A stretch of DNA of 64,000 nt from Blastopirellula sp. J2-11. GTDB lineage: Bacteria > Planctomycetota > Planctomycetia > Pirellulales > Pirellulaceae. The DNA lies in assembly GCF_024584705.1 (NCBI RefSeq), contig NZ_CP097384.1, forward strand, positions 3,720,001 to 3,784,000, read 5' to 3'. The notes under the pieces were generated by a model. The model was not told where the DNA came from, made no database searches, and saw only the letters and a list, made by a program, of their open reading frames with translations. Position 1 is the stretch's first letter. Every line of letters begins with the position of its first letter. Shown piece after piece: positions 43,078 through 52,538 of the stretch. Position numbers and translations under genes: made by a program.

Positions 43078-44448
43078 CTACATATTGATCTCAAATCCTT
43101 TGCGATTTTCTCGCGCGAGGAACGTGTTGGCCTGGTCGTCGCCCACGATTTCTCGTTTGGTCGGGTCCCAGTTCAGTTCTCGTCCCAGACGCATGGAGAT
43201 ATTCGAGAGATGGCAGATCTCCAGCATGCGATTGTGCGACCAAACGTCGGAGATTGGTTGCTTGCGCGACTCCATCGCTTCGATCAAGTTGGCGGTGTGG
43301 TTCGAGCTCACTTTACCGCCGTACACTTCTTCGATCGCGTCTTCCGGCAATGGGTTTTCCTTTAGCGCTTCGACCGGCGCTCCAGTAATTTTGCCGCGAT
43401 TGACGAAGAAGCGACCGTCAGTCCCCTCGAAGAGAATTCCGTTGTCCCCTTCGCTGGTGATGAACAACTCGACGTCGTTCGGCATGTCGACCTGAATGCG
43501 GAACTGCGTCGCAACATTGTAGCGATCGTGGACCAGCGGATAGCCATCCTTGTACTCGACCGGCAAGCTGTACGAAACCGGCGAAACTTTGCTCGGTCCG
43601 TTGTTTTCTTCGCCCAAAGCCCAACATGCGATGTCGACATGATGAGCGCCCCAGTCGGTCAATTTACCGCCGGCATATTCGTGCCATTCACGGAACGAAT
43701 AATGGCAGTTGCTATACAACGGCACGCCGCCGCCGTAACCCTTGCGCATCTCGGGCAAGGCGCGATAATCGACCTTGGGGGCCGGGCCCAGCCAGAAATC
43801 CCAATCCAACTCGGCCGGAACCGATGCGACCGGAATCTCGGGAGAACCAGAGGTTCCGTTGATGCCGCACGTGATCTTTTTGACCTTCCCAATGCGACCG
43901 GCGCGAATCAGCGCGATCGCCTTCAAGAAGTTCTGATTGCTTTCGGTGCGCTGCATCGTGCCAACCTGGAAGACGCGACCGGTCTTTTTGACCATCTTCT
44001 CGATCAGCTTTCCTTCGTCGATGGTCAACGTCAGCGGCTTTTCGCAATAGACGTCTTTGCCGGCGAGCATCGCTTCGACCGCGATCTTCGTGTGCCAGTG
44101 ATCCGGGGTTGCGATCATGACCGCGTCAATGTCATCGCGATCGAGAATCTTGCGATAGTCTTTGTAAGCGTCCGGCGCTTTCCCTTGTCTCTCTTTCACG
44201 CGATTGACGTTCGTACCAAGCACGTTGGAATCGACGTCGGCCAGCGCGACAAAATCCGCCAGACCTAACGACTTGCTGGTGATTCCCCACCCTTGATTGC
44301 GCAGACCAATGGTCGCAAACACTGGACGTTCGTTCGGGGAATCGGCGCCGAACACTTGCGCGCTAGGCGACAGCAAAACGCCGGCGGCGCCAGCGGCGGC
44401 CATACCTTCGAGAAACTGTCGGCGTGATGTTTGACCGGATTTAGACAT
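43078..44448 (-). CDS. Gfo/Idh/MocA oxidoreductase, Tat-exported
   Basis: The 456-residue protein from the ATG at 44448 begins MSKSGQTSRRQFLEGMAAAG with a clear Tat motif. The NAD(P)-binding Rossmann domain starts at about 45 (FATIGLRNQGWGITSKSLGL). It continues with DAVMIATPDHWHTKIAVEAM, GKDVYCEKPLTLTIDEG (the conserved EKP), and a C-terminal Gfo/Idh/MocA_C domain including KGYGGGVPLYSNCHYSFREW and LTDWGAHHVDIACWALG. It is an NAD-dependent sugar or inositol-type oxidoreductase exported with its cofactor, a common architecture in planctomycetes. The open frame extends to 44949, but the Tat motif marks the start. A perfect terminator follows. Confidence 0.92.
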   Translation of the reverse strand: MSKSGQTSRRQFLEGMAAAGAAGVLLSPSAQVFGADSPNERPVFATIGLRNQGWGITSKSLGLADFVALADVDSNVLGTNVNRVKERQGKAPDAYKDYRKILDRDDIDAVMIATPDHWHTKIAVEAMLAGKDVYCEKPLTLTIDEGKLIEKMVKKTGRVFQVGTMQRTESNQNFLKAIALIRAGRIGKVKKITCGINGTSGSPEIPVASVPAELDWDFWLGPAPKVDYRALPEMRKGYGGGVPLYSNCHYSFREWHEYAGGKLTDWGAHHVDIACWALGEENNGPSKVSPVSYSLPVEYKDGYPLVHDRYNVATQFRIQVDMPNDVELFITSEGDNGILFEGTDGRFFVNRGKITGAPVEALKENPLPEDAIEEVYGGKVSSNHTANLIEAMESRKQPISDVWSHNRMLEICHLSNISMRLGRELNWDPTKREIVGDDQANTFLARENRKGFEINM

Positions 44449-44886
44449 GGAGTGAGGTTCCTTTGGTGTGAAACGATGGGAAGTGACGGATGATGGAAGC
44501 GATCGCCTGAATGCAGCAAGCTTGGGGGCCATCCGGTCACGGTATCTATCGTAGTCGATTTCAAAAGTTTTACCGAATTCGCGGGCAACTTGCACGTGTC
44601 TGGATCTAGAAAACCCGGGAAGCTGGGGCGAGAATCCTGCCTTTGTAGCCAGAATTCGTTCGTTTTGAGACTCTGACTCGCTTTCATCCAGAAAATTCGC
44701 TCTTCTTGTGTTTCTTTTCTCTCCTGATGTCAGGAAAATAGGCGCACCCTCTCCGCCGATCGGCCCCATTACAAGATCTGAGGAAAATCCAAAGGCGAGA
44801 CGCTCGCTTCGCACAAAGATGGAGCGGCGGCACGTGGGTGCGGCACGAAATAACCATGCGGCCATTTGAATAACCAGGAAAGTCCG
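44449..44886. other. Intergenic region between divergent genes
   Basis: This 438-bp region lies between the Gfo/Idh/MocA gene (minus) and the SRPBCC gene (plus). It must contain both promoters. I see no RNA gene, repeat or clear operator in it. Confidence 0.45.
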
Positions 44887-45333
44887 ATGAACTTTCAATG
44901 CAGCATTTTGGTTCGTGGCTCGCCGGCAGATTGGTTTGATCGGACGCAAGATTACGATCGCCGCTTGGATTGGGACCCGTTTCTCAAATCGGCCGAACTA
45001 CTGGATGGGACGACCTCCCCTGATGTTGGCGTGCGAGCATGGTGCGTCGCCCACAATGGAATAGGAATGGAGACCGAGTATGTTTCGTTTCAGCGCCCCC
45101 GGACTTGCGCGGTGAAAATGACGCGCGGCCCCTGGTTCATTCGTCAGTTCGCAGGCTCCTGGCGTTTTGAAGAGTTGGAATCGGAGCAAACGAGGATCCG
45201 CTTTATCTACTCGTTGACGGCCAACCCGCGCTGGTTCCATTGGTTTATGACGCCGATCGTCGGCTGGTATTTTGCTCGCGAGATGCAACAGCGATTGGTC
45301 GCGCTGGCGAATACGTACGTCGATTCTTCGTGA
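44887..45333 (+). CDS. SRPBCC-family (START-like) ligand-binding protein
   Basis: This is a 148-residue protein from the ATG at 44887, preceded by an AGGAAAG Shine-Dalgarno; a TTG 21 bp upstream is the only alternative. DWFDRTQDYDRRLDWDPFLK near the start and SWRFEELESEQTRIRFIYSL with a C-terminal long helix (REMQQRLVALANTYV) fit the helix-grip fold of polyketide-cyclase/SRPBCC proteins. The family binds hydrophobic ligands or acts as cyclase or dehydratase. No specific role is suggested by the neighbours. Confidence is moderate because the similarity is by pattern. Confidence 0.75.
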   Translation: MNFQCSILVRGSPADWFDRTQDYDRRLDWDPFLKSAELLDGTTSPDVGVRAWCVAHNGIGMETEYVSFQRPRTCAVKMTRGPWFIRQFAGSWRFEELESEQTRIRFIYSLTANPRWFHWFMTPIVGWYFAREMQQRLVALANTYVDSS

Positions 45334-45563
45334 AAGATAGGGACGCGATCCAGTCGTGAAATTTCGATTTTTCTCCGCTGCTCTTCTAACAACAGAAAAT
45401 AATCGGTCTCCAACGCATTCTTGCGTTCGCGGCGTTTTGTCCGCCGATTCTGGGAATTTTCGAGAAACTTGCTGCGAAATCGCGCCGCCGATCGATATCA
45501 TGAGGGAGCGTCCTCGATCGCCGCAGGAAGTCGGTTTCTCCTTTGACGGAAGGAAACTTTCCC

Positions 45564-46157
45564 ATGCGTTGGAATGCCGAAACGGAAGACCTGCCGGGCC
45601 TTCGTGGTCGACGATATTTCGTTCACCGCGACTCGCAGCCGCTCAGTTACGCCGATGCGATCAAAGCATGGCGCAGCGATGCCGAGTTTTCGGACTGGCT
45701 CTGCGACGAACTTGCGGAAGCTCCCTTCTCGGCGTTTCGTTGGGAAACTCCTCCGATCGATCATGTGACGACCGATCGCCCTTGGGAATTCGTCCTGCTC
45801 AACAGTCCCAATCTTGCGCGCCCTTCCGAGCCGCATCTCTTTGCAGAACATTTTGAAAAGTCGGATGAGCCAATCACCACATTCGCTAATCTAGGGCGAA
45901 ATGCGCTGTTGGTCGCGCCTACGCCGATGGCCGACGAATCGGCGTACGGGCACTTGGCCGCCTTCGTTCGGCAAGCGCCGCAACAACAACGGTTGGCCCT
46001 CTGGCAAGAAGTGGGCGAAGCGATGACCCGACGTCTGGGAGATCGCCCTGTCTGGCTCAGCACCGCCGGCGCCGGCGTCTCTTGGCTGCATGTGCGACTG
46101 GATGATCATCCGAAGTACTACGGCTATCAGCCGTATCGCAAATGGGACGCGATCTAA
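45564..46157 (+). CDS. DUF6940 family protein
   Basis: The 197-residue soluble protein starts at the ATG at 45564, with a GGAAGGAAA Shine-Dalgarno 7-10 bp upstream. Motifs characteristic of the family are FRWETPPIDHVTTDRPWEFV, APTPMADESAYGHLAAFVRQ and the C-terminal VSWLHVRLDDHPKYYGYQPY. The family has no assigned function. There is no signal peptide. It lies 230 bp after the SRPBCC gene on the same strand and 110 bp before fda, and could be separately expressed. Confidence 0.82.
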   Translation: MRWNAETEDLPGLRGRRYFVHRDSQPLSYADAIKAWRSDAEFSDWLCDELAEAPFSAFRWETPPIDHVTTDRPWEFVLLNSPNLARPSEPHLFAEHFEKSDEPITTFANLGRNALLVAPTPMADESAYGHLAAFVRQAPQQQRLALWQEVGEAMTRRLGDRPVWLSTAGAGVSWLHVRLDDHPKYYGYQPYRKWDAI

Positions 46158-46267
46158 ATCGCTCGTGTTGCTTCGCCATTCTCATTCGCAAAGAACGCCT
46201 CCACTACGATAGAATCAGGCTAGTCCATGGATGATCCCTACCGAGTCCCAATTTTCAAGGTGGCGCA

Positions 46268-47170
46268 ATGAGCACGTTTGTCGGCAACGAGCAACAGTTC
46301 CAAAAAATCAAAACGCAGCCAGGCTTTATCGCGGCGTTGGATCAAAGCGGCGGCAGTACTCCCACCGCACTGCATGGCTACGGAGTAGAGAAGGACGCAT
46401 GGTCAAGCGATGAGGAAATGTTTGCCCTGGTCCACCAGATGCGATCGCGGGTCATCACCAGTCCCAGTTTTACGGGCGAGCGGATCTTGGGCGCGATCCT
46501 GTTTGAAAACACGATGGATCGAGAAATTGCCGGACAGCCGACCGCCGACTACCTCTGGAACGTGAAGAACGTCGTTCCGTTTTTGAAGGTCGACAAAGGG
46601 CTCGCCGAAGAGCAGTCCGGCGTCCGAATGATGAAGCCGATGCCCCAGCTTGATTCGTTGTTGCAACGCGCCGTCGCCAAAAACATTTTTGGCACCAAGA
46701 TGCGATCGGTTATCGCTCACGCTGACGAAGCCGGTATCCAGGCGATCGTCGATCAACAATTTGAAATCGCCAGCCAGATTATCAACGCCGGACTCGTCCC
46801 GATCGTCGAGCCGGAAGTCGACATTCATTGCCCCGACAAAGCCGCAGCCGAAGCGCTGCTCAAAAAGAGTATCGCCGCCAAGCTCGATCAGTTGCCAGAG
46901 GGGCAATATGTGATGTTAAAACTGACGCTCCCCAACCAAGATGATTTTTACGCCGACTTCGTCCAGCATCCGCGCGTGCTCAAAGTCGTCGCGCTCTCTG
47001 GCGGCTACGCACGCGAGGAAGCTAACGCTATCTTGCAGCGCAATCACGGCGTCATCGCCAGTTTCTCGCGAGCGTTGCTCGAAGGACTATCGGCCCAGCA
47101 GTCAGACGCCGAGTTTGACGCGACGCTGGGTGCGTCTATTCAATCAATCTTTGAAGCGTCAAAAACGTAA
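46268..47170 (+). CDS. fda: Class I fructose-bisphosphate aldolase
   Basis: The 300-residue protein matches the bacterial class I aldolase of the Staphylococcus Fda type in length and motifs: GFIAALDQSGGSTPTALHGY near the N-terminus, GAILFENTMDREI, LVPIVEPEVDIHCPDK, and YVMLKLTLPNQDDFYAD with the Schiff-base lysine at K218. VALSGGYAREEANAIL is in the C-terminal phosphate-binding part. It reversibly cleaves fructose 1,6-bisphosphate into glyceraldehyde 3-phosphate and dihydroxyacetone phosphate, without a metal. It is preceded by an AAGGTGG Shine-Dalgarno and is followed by a large inverted-repeat structure. Confidence 0.93.
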   Translation: MSTFVGNEQQFQKIKTQPGFIAALDQSGGSTPTALHGYGVEKDAWSSDEEMFALVHQMRSRVITSPSFTGERILGAILFENTMDREIAGQPTADYLWNVKNVVPFLKVDKGLAEEQSGVRMMKPMPQLDSLLQRAVAKNIFGTKMRSVIAHADEAGIQAIVDQQFEIASQIINAGLVPIVEPEVDIHCPDKAAAEALLKKSIAAKLDQLPEGQYVMLKLTLPNQDDFYADFVQHPRVLKVVALSGGYAREEANAILQRNHGVIASFSRALLEGLSAQQSDAEFDATLGASIQSIFEASKT

Positions 47171-47180
47171 GTCGGCCCTC

Positions 47181-47447
47181 TTCGTAGCCCGAAGCGCGAG
47201 CTTTGAAGTTGCGCTATTTCGAATCCATCGAACACTAGCCCGCCAGCGCCAGCGAGGGAATACGGTTCGCCACTTCAATCCGTGTTAGGATCGCCAACCC
47301 TATTCCCTCGCTCGCGCTGCGGGCTAGTGTGACGATTTTCGGTTGATTCTGGCCGTGTTTTTCCGTGCTCCTTCCGTGGTATCCGTGTTCTATTCTTCTT
47401 GAATTGCAAAATAACTCAACCTCAAAACTCGCGTTTCGGGCTACGAA
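47181..47447. repeat. Nested inverted repeats (outer about 27 bp, inner about 34 bp)
   Basis: The outer arms at 47181-47207 and 47421-47447 share CGTAGCCCGAA and AGCGCGAG-type sequence with a few mismatches. Inside them, 47232-47265 and 47297-47330 form a second pair containing ACACTAGCCCGC...GCGAGGGAATA. The right inner arm carries a one-base deletion relative to the left. The structure fills most of the gap between fda and the NRAMP-like gene, which face each other. It may act as a bidirectional mRNA end or a repetitive element. Confidence 0.75.
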
Positions 47448-47469
47448 AGATACACGCACAGATCCCGCC

Positions 47470-48765
47470 CTACCCCATCATCCGTTGAATCAGCGACATC
47501 AACATTCGGCCAGACAAGAGAATCGCCAAGATCAGCGACGCCGTGGCGATGCAGCAGGCGGCCACTTTCAGACGTGATGGTTTTAGTTGAATCGACAAAA
47601 AGAGCATCGCGAACGCCAACAGCGGCACGCCGATGACCGTCAACGCTTGCGCGGTGACAATCAACTGTACGTTCGACATTTCCAGCCAGTTGATCGCAAT
47701 CGCGACTAGCATGCCGATCATCAGTCCGGCGACGGTCAGCGCCTTGACAGGCGCGTCTTTGACGCTGGCCGACATTCCCAAACTATCGCTCAGCGCCGTT
47801 CCGCCGATCAATGCGTTGACCAACAGCGAGCTGAATGCTCCGGCCGACAGACCAATGCAAAACATCACCTTCGCTTGCGGGCCGATCAACGGCTCTAGTT
47901 GCTTCGCTACATCGGTAATGTTGTTGAGTTGAACTCCTTGAAGGACCGCCGCCGAAGTGACCATGATGATAAAGCTGATGCCTCCCAGCACGGCGATACC
48001 GGCGATCGAATCGACGATTCCATTCGCCAGATCATCATGTTTCCAATTCTTTTCGCGGACCGCGTAAATCTGATAGAAGGCGCCTGCAATCGAAAAGGTG
48101 GTGCCGAACATTCCAAGCAGCATGACGATGTTCTCTGGCGAAGTTCCCCCGGCCGGCAGCTTCGGAACCATGCCGCCCAAGATGCCGGTGATCGACGGTT
48201 GCACGACCACCAAATTGACCACGAACCCCAACAGCATGATGCCGACCATCAGCATCATCATCTTTTCAATAAAACGATACGGCGTGCTGCTGCCGTACAA
48301 CGCCCAGATCAACCCCAAGTTGACCAACACGATCGCGATGAGCGAACCAAACTGCGCCAAAAAAGTGGGGCCTCCAGACTCGGCGCTTAACGACCCCGTA
48401 GCGATATTCACCACATCAATAATCGCCAGGTTATTGGTGAATTGAAAACAACTGGTGATGAGAAAGAAGACCAGTCCGATCACGACCGAAACAGGTCGCC
48501 CTAACCGATTGGCGATCTCGGTAAACGGCGTGTGCTGGTAGCTGATCCCCAAGACCGCCGCCAAAAAGACGGTCAGCGCCATAAAAACCGATGCGATTCC
48601 CAAGACCCAGATCATGTCGTACCCGTATGCCGAGCCGACTTTCGAGTTCGACAAAATACTGCCGGGTCCCAATACGACCGAAGCGACAATGATCGCCGGT
48701 CCAATCGCTTTTACGATCCGGAAAAATGAAAATCCGCTTTGTTTCTCAATCGTCGCTTCCGACAT
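47470..48765 (-). CDS. NRAMP-family transporter, divergent metal-binding site
   Basis: This is a 431-residue polytopic membrane protein with about 11 hydrophobic helices. The first is AIGPAIIVASVVLGPGSILSNSK followed by VGSAYGYDMIWVLGIA. The GPG...YGY scaffold of NRAMP helix 1 is present, but the canonical DPGN metal-binding motif is absent. In helix 6 the MPHN motif is replaced by AGAFYQIYAV-type sequence. This resembles the divergent NRAMP-related branches in which metal selectivity differs from Mn2+/Fe2+ transport. A divalent cation (possibly Mg2+) or another solute is possible. The gene ends near a nested inverted repeat and converges with fda. Confidence in family is good, in substrate low. 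Confidence 0.85.
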   Translation of the reverse strand: MSEATIEKQSGFSFFRIVKAIGPAIIVASVVLGPGSILSNSKVGSAYGYDMIWVLGIASVFMALTVFLAAVLGISYQHTPFTEIANRLGRPVSVVIGLVFFLITSCFQFTNNLAIIDVVNIATGSLSAESGGPTFLAQFGSLIAIVLVNLGLIWALYGSSTPYRFIEKMMMLMVGIMLLGFVVNLVVVQPSITGILGGMVPKLPAGGTSPENIVMLLGMFGTTFSIAGAFYQIYAVREKNWKHDDLANGIVDSIAGIAVLGGISFIIMVTSAAVLQGVQLNNITDVAKQLEPLIGPQAKVMFCIGLSAGAFSSLLVNALIGGTALSDSLGMSASVKDAPVKALTVAGLMIGMLVAIAINWLEMSNVQLIVTAQALTVIGVPLLAFAMLFLSIQLKPSRLKVAACCIATASLILAILLSGRMLMSLIQRMMG

Positions 48766-48872
48766 TCCGTGCTCGCCTTTAAACGAAGTGATCGACCAAG
48801 ACCCGTTGGATCTTGATCGACAAGGAGGTGTGATTCGAAGTGGGTGAGTTGCGTTTCTGTTTTATCGTCGCG

Positions 48873-49274
48873 TTACTTGAGCGTAAAGTCGATCTTATTT
48901 TCACCGCCGACAACTTCGGCCGTCAAACCCGACTGCCGATCGCTGCCATATTTTGGGGGCAATAACGCGATCGCCGCCGCCTCGGGGCCGTTCTCTTGAA
49001 CGGCCATAATCATAATGCGATGCTTGCCGACCGGAACGCCTTTGCCAAATTCCTCTGTGAAACCCTCATAGACGCCATCCGATTGTATCTCGGCATAGGC
49101 CAACGGCAGTCCTTCCTCCTCCGGAATAAACGTAATGGTTCCCGTATGCAGCGGCTTTCCTTTGTAGGTAACCGTTCCCGTAACATCTCCCATTTCTGGA
49201 CCACGCGCACCGCAGCCTACCTGCGTCAACACGATCGCCGCGAGCAATCCGCTCATCAATCTTGAATACAGCAT
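48873..49274 (-). CDS. Small lipoprotein, transthyretin-like (pair 4)
   Basis: The 133-residue protein starts at the ATG at 49274, giving MLYSRLMSGLLAAIVLTQVG and the lipobox cysteine (QVGC, C21). The body has VTGTVTYKGKPLHTGTITFI, then PEEEGLPLAYAEIQSDGVYE. GKHRIMIMA and a final ENKIDFTLK strand follow. The whole is a single carboxypeptidase-regulatory-like domain. It is 100 bp after the DUF1559 gene 49375-50304. Its sequence is closely similar to the lipoprotein at 50361, including the PEMGDVTGTVTYKGKPL-type start, which indicates tandem duplication. Confidence 0.82.
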   Translation of the reverse strand: MLYSRLMSGLLAAIVLTQVGCGARGPEMGDVTGTVTYKGKPLHTGTITFIPEEEGLPLAYAEIQSDGVYEGFTEEFGKGVPVGKHRIMIMAVQENGPEAAAIALLPPKYGSDRQSGLTAEVVGGENKIDFTLK

Positions 49275-49374
49275 CAACAACTTCCTCAGAAAAGGTACAT
49301 GACCGGCAAAAGAAAATCTCGTTGTGACGGCGTCGCCAATTCGACGCCGCATTTGGTCCACAACCCGAATTGGT

Positions 49375-50304
49375 CTAAAGCCCTGAAATCACTTCCCCAT
49401 TCTTGCGAGTAGCCAGCGTTTTGAACGTATCGAGGCTGATCGTTTCCGGCAGAAAAATCACGCTGCCATCGCAGTTGGCGAACATCGCTCCCCCAGGATG
49501 ATAGCTAGTAAACGGAGTATTATTAGTCGTGAATGAACCAGAGTAGTTGATCGGAAATTGCACCATCTTGTGGTCGATCATCAGCCAATCGGTCGCGTTG
49601 TAGCGATAAAATCCCCAGACCCAGGGCTTGATGCCGCCAAAGCCTTGCGCACGTGACGTCGTCCATCCCTTCGTACTTGACGATTCGCCCAGCAAGAGCG
49701 TATTGGTCGTGCCATCGATGATATCGCCAAATCGAACCTTGCTTTCCGGATAGACGACGCCAGAAGAGACATAACCATCGCGCGACGAATCGGCAGGCGC
49801 GTGAAAATCAACATCGAACGAACCAGCATTGGCGCGATAGTGCAACGCGCCTTGGACTTGAGTATGAGGAAAATTGGTCGTAATCGGATGATCGGACGCC
49901 GTATCGCCCAGCGGCGACGACGGGCACGAAAGGGAAGGAACGGGACCGAAGATAGGATTCGTTTGATTATGGCTCCGATACGGACTGCGGTTCATCATAT
50001 AGCTGGCGTAAAGCGCATCCATCGCATCATAGCGGGCTCCCTGCTCAAAGAAGGGAAACAACCGCGGAACCCACCCCAAGGGATAGTTGATATTGGCGTC
50101 TAAACCGCCCGGCATGAATTTGCCGTAGGTGTCATGATAGTTGTGAAATGACAAGCTGAGTTGTTTCAAATTATTGCTGCACTGCATCCGGCGCGCCGCT
50201 TCGCGGGCTTGTTGCACGGCCGGCAGCAGCAGTGCGATCAAGACGCCGATGATCGCGATGACGACCAGAAGTTCAACCAGGGTAAATCCGCGTTGACGTT
50301 TCAT
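49375..50304 (-). CDS. DUF1559 protein with prepilin-type N-terminus (pair 4)
   Basis: The 309-residue protein begins [20 protein letters not shown], with the prepilin signal. It continues [20 protein letters not shown], then [20 protein letters not shown], and ends with the [20 protein letters not shown] motif. The frame opens at a TTG six bases upstream, but the ATG at 50304 fits the prepilin start. It is paralogous to the neighbouring 50840-51781 product over its whole length (shared PGG-D start, [13 protein letters not shown]-like block, GFYRYN segment). It is flanked by two small lipoprotein genes. Confidence 0.93.
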   Translation of the reverse strand: MKRQRGFTLVELLVVIAIIGVLIALLLPAVQQAREAARRMQCSNNLKQLSLSFHNYHDTYGKFMPGGLDANINYPLGWVPRLFPFFEQGARYDAMDALYASYMMNRSPYRSHNQTNPIFGPVPSLSCPSSPLGDTASDHPITTNFPHTQVQGALHYRANAGSFDVDFHAPADSSRDGYVSSGVVYPESKVRFGDIIDGTTNTLLLGESSSTKGWTTSRAQGFGGIKPWVWGFYRYNATDWLMIDHKMVQFPINYSGSFTTNNTPFTSYHPGGAMFANCDGSVIFLPETISLDTFKTLATRKNGEVISGL

Positions 50305-50360
50305 GAGCAAACCTCGGAAATGAAAAGAAAGAAGAGAAAAGTACGTTCGAGAAGATGTTT

Positions 50361-50771
50361 CTATTTTTCAAGCTGGAAATCGATCTGATTTTCGCCCTCT
50401 TGAACTTCGGCCTTCAGCCCCGACATGCGGTCTCCGCCGTAGCGAGTTGGAATCAACTGAATCAGGCTGCCCCCTTCGCCGGAACCGCCATCCTTCATCG
50501 CCGTGATCATCACGCGATGATTGCCGACCGGAACTCCTTTGCCAAAGCTTTTGGTCGCGGCCTCGTAAGTTCCGTCGGCTTGAATCTGGGCAAACGCCAT
50601 CGGCTGCCCCTCCGTTTCCGGCACGAAAGAAACCGTACCGGTCGGCAACGGTTTCCCTTCATACGTAACCGTTCCAAATACATGCCCCATGTCCGGACCA
50701 CTTGGCCCGCAACCGCTGGAAGCGAAAACCGCTACGGCAAAAATAGTCGCGATGACTTTTGACTGAATCAT
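50361..50771 (-). CDS. Small lipoprotein, transthyretin-like (pair 3)
   Basis: The 136-residue protein starts [20 protein letters not shown] with the lipobox cysteine at residue 21 (ASSGC). The single beta-rich domain contains [20 protein letters not shown] and [20 protein letters not shown], then [13 protein letters not shown]. It is 68 bp downstream of the DUF1559 gene 50840-51781 and 56 bp upstream of the next one. It is one member of the duplicated pair with the gene at 48873. Confidence 0.82.
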   Translation of the reverse strand: MIQSKVIATIFAVAVFASSGCGPSGPDMGHVFGTVTYEGKPLPTGTVSFVPETEGQPMAFAQIQADGTYEAATKSFGKGVPVGNHRVMITAMKDGGSGEGGSLIQLIPTRYGGDRMSGLKAEVQEGENQIDFQLEK

Positions 50772-50839
50772 GATCGCGCACCACGCAAAGATTGAAGGAG
50801 GGATAACATTTTGTAACCAGTGTCGCTACGGATTCCTAT

Positions 50840-51781
50840 TTATTGACCGCTGATGACCTCGCCATTCTTGCGGGTTCCGTAGTACTTCAACGTATCGAGG
50901 CTCATCGTTTCGGCGAAAAACGAGACGCTGCCGTCGCACTTAGCGAACATGGCGCCGCCGGGATGATAGCTGGCGTAAGGCGTCAAGTTGTAACCAAACT
51001 GCCCTTGGTAGTTGATCGGAAACTGAATCGTCTTATGGTCGATCGTCAGCCACGATGTGGAACTGTATCGATAGAACCCCAAGACCCACGGCTTTAAACC
51101 GGTCAAGCCTGAAACGATGTTGGGGCTAGATGCCGACCAACCTTCGGCGCTGGAGGTTTCGCCCAACAAAATCGTATTGCTAGTCCCGTCAAGGATGTCC
51201 CCGATGCGAGTTTGGCTTTTGGGATAGATCACGCCCGAGGCGCTGTATTCTCTTCCAGAGGACGAACCGGCCTGATAGTCGACATCGATCGAACCCGAGC
51301 AGCCGCGATAGTGCAGCGAACCTTGGATGTCCTGGTACGGAAGCGACGAAGTTGTCGTTTGGTCCGAAGCGACTTCGCCGATCGCAGACGAAGAACACCA
51401 AATCCCCGGGACCGCGCCAAAGATAGGATTATCTTGGTCATGATATCGGAACGGACTGCGAGTAATCACGTAGTTATTGTTCAGCGACTCCATCGCGTCC
51501 CAACGAGCCCCTTGCTCCATAAACGGAAACAGACGCGGAACCCATCCCATCGAATAGCCGGCGATCCCATCAATATCCCAACCGCCTGACATGAATCGGC
51601 CGTAGGTGTCGTGATAGTTGTGCAGCGCCAGCCCCAATTGCTTCATGTTATTGCTGCACTGCAACCGCCGCGCCGCTTCGCGCGCTTGCTGCACTGCCGG
51701 CAACAGCAGTGCGATCAAGACGCCGATGATCGCGATGACAACCAACAGTTCGACCAGCGTAAAACCGTGAGTTCGTTTCAT
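50840..51781 (-). CDS. DUF1559 protein with prepilin-type N-terminus (pair 3)
   Basis: The 313-residue protein starts [20 protein letters not shown] at the ATG at 51781; the longer frame to 51826 has no signal-like start. [40 protein letters not shown] and [20 protein letters not shown] are present. It is the first gene of a four-gene block (DUF1559, lipoprotein, DUF1559, lipoprotein) reading leftwards to 48873. An operator-like palindrome lies 90 bp upstream at 51871-51892. Confidence 0.93.
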   Translation of the reverse strand: MKRTHGFTLVELLVVIAIIGVLIALLLPAVQQAREAARRLQCSNNMKQLGLALHNYHDTYGRFMSGGWDIDGIAGYSMGWVPRLFPFMEQGARWDAMESLNNNYVITRSPFRYHDQDNPIFGAVPGIWCSSSAIGEVASDQTTTSSLPYQDIQGSLHYRGCSGSIDVDYQAGSSSGREYSASGVIYPKSQTRIGDILDGTSNTILLGETSSAEGWSASSPNIVSGLTGLKPWVLGFYRYSSTSWLTIDHKTIQFPINYQGQFGYNLTPYASYHPGGAMFAKCDGSVSFFAETMSLDTLKYYGTRKNGEVISGQ

Positions 51782-51870
51782 GAATCGACTCCTGGGAAAA
51801 CTTGAATGATGAAAATCGATGACCATTCACGCGCCAACGGCGTTCGTATTTCTGGGGTAAAGCAGCAAAC

Positions 51871-51892
51871 TTGATGTCAGCTGATATCTTAA
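51871..51892. promoter_or_regulatory. Operator-like palindrome, site 1
   Basis: TTGATGTCAGCTGATATCTT shares its TGATrTCAGnTGATATC core with two sites upstream of nagB. It lies 90 bp upstream of the DUF1559 start at 51781, so it could influence that gene. Confidence 0.5.
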
Positions 51893-52320
51893 CCTGTTTA
51901 AAAAATCGCCCTCTTAGCGATCCTCACTCCACCTAGAAGCGGCGTCTTACGACCATTCGCTTTGCTGCGCCTCGTTACGATTCACTCTTTCCAAGAGCGA
52001 AACCAGACTCCAGGCAATCGTTAGGAAAAATCGGGCAAAACTTACAATGCAAACGATGCGCCATGCGCACCAACTCCACTAGAATCTTGTCGGCGATCGT
52101 CGCTACGTTTCCAGTTACCCCGTCTACAATTCTTCAAACGTCGTTCGGCGCGGTCTCCCTTTTGTGCATCCTTGCTTACGACTTCGTCTTCTCTGAGTGG
52201 AGATCGCTCGAAAAATGGGCAGTGCATGCTGGCGGCTGATTGGAGGAGATTTCCACGCTCGGATAAGGCGCCAAAGTCCAAAGAACGTTTGACGTCATGG
52301 AAGTCCATTTCGACTCCCGC

Positions 52321-52342
52321 ATGATATCAGGTGATATCAGAT
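52321..52342. promoter_or_regulatory. Operator-like palindrome, site 2
   Basis: ATGATATCAGGTGATATCAG contains two TGATATCA half-sites separated by GG, a dyad symmetry typical of binding sites for GntR- or similar dimeric regulators. It lies 280 bp upstream of nagB. Confidence 0.6.
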
Positions 52343-52538
52343 CCGCAAACATTTTCTTGGGTTTTACCCTATTTTTTACTAAAATCGCATCGCGACTCGC
52401 TAAACCAGGGGATGGAGCGCTTTGCACGTCTCAAATTGCCCAGCCCTCCACCGACCTTGCATCTCTTTGGGCATTACCGCGAATTCTATTCTGGACGCCC
52501 TGAAGAAATCGGTTGACTTCGACGCCATTTATGACAAA

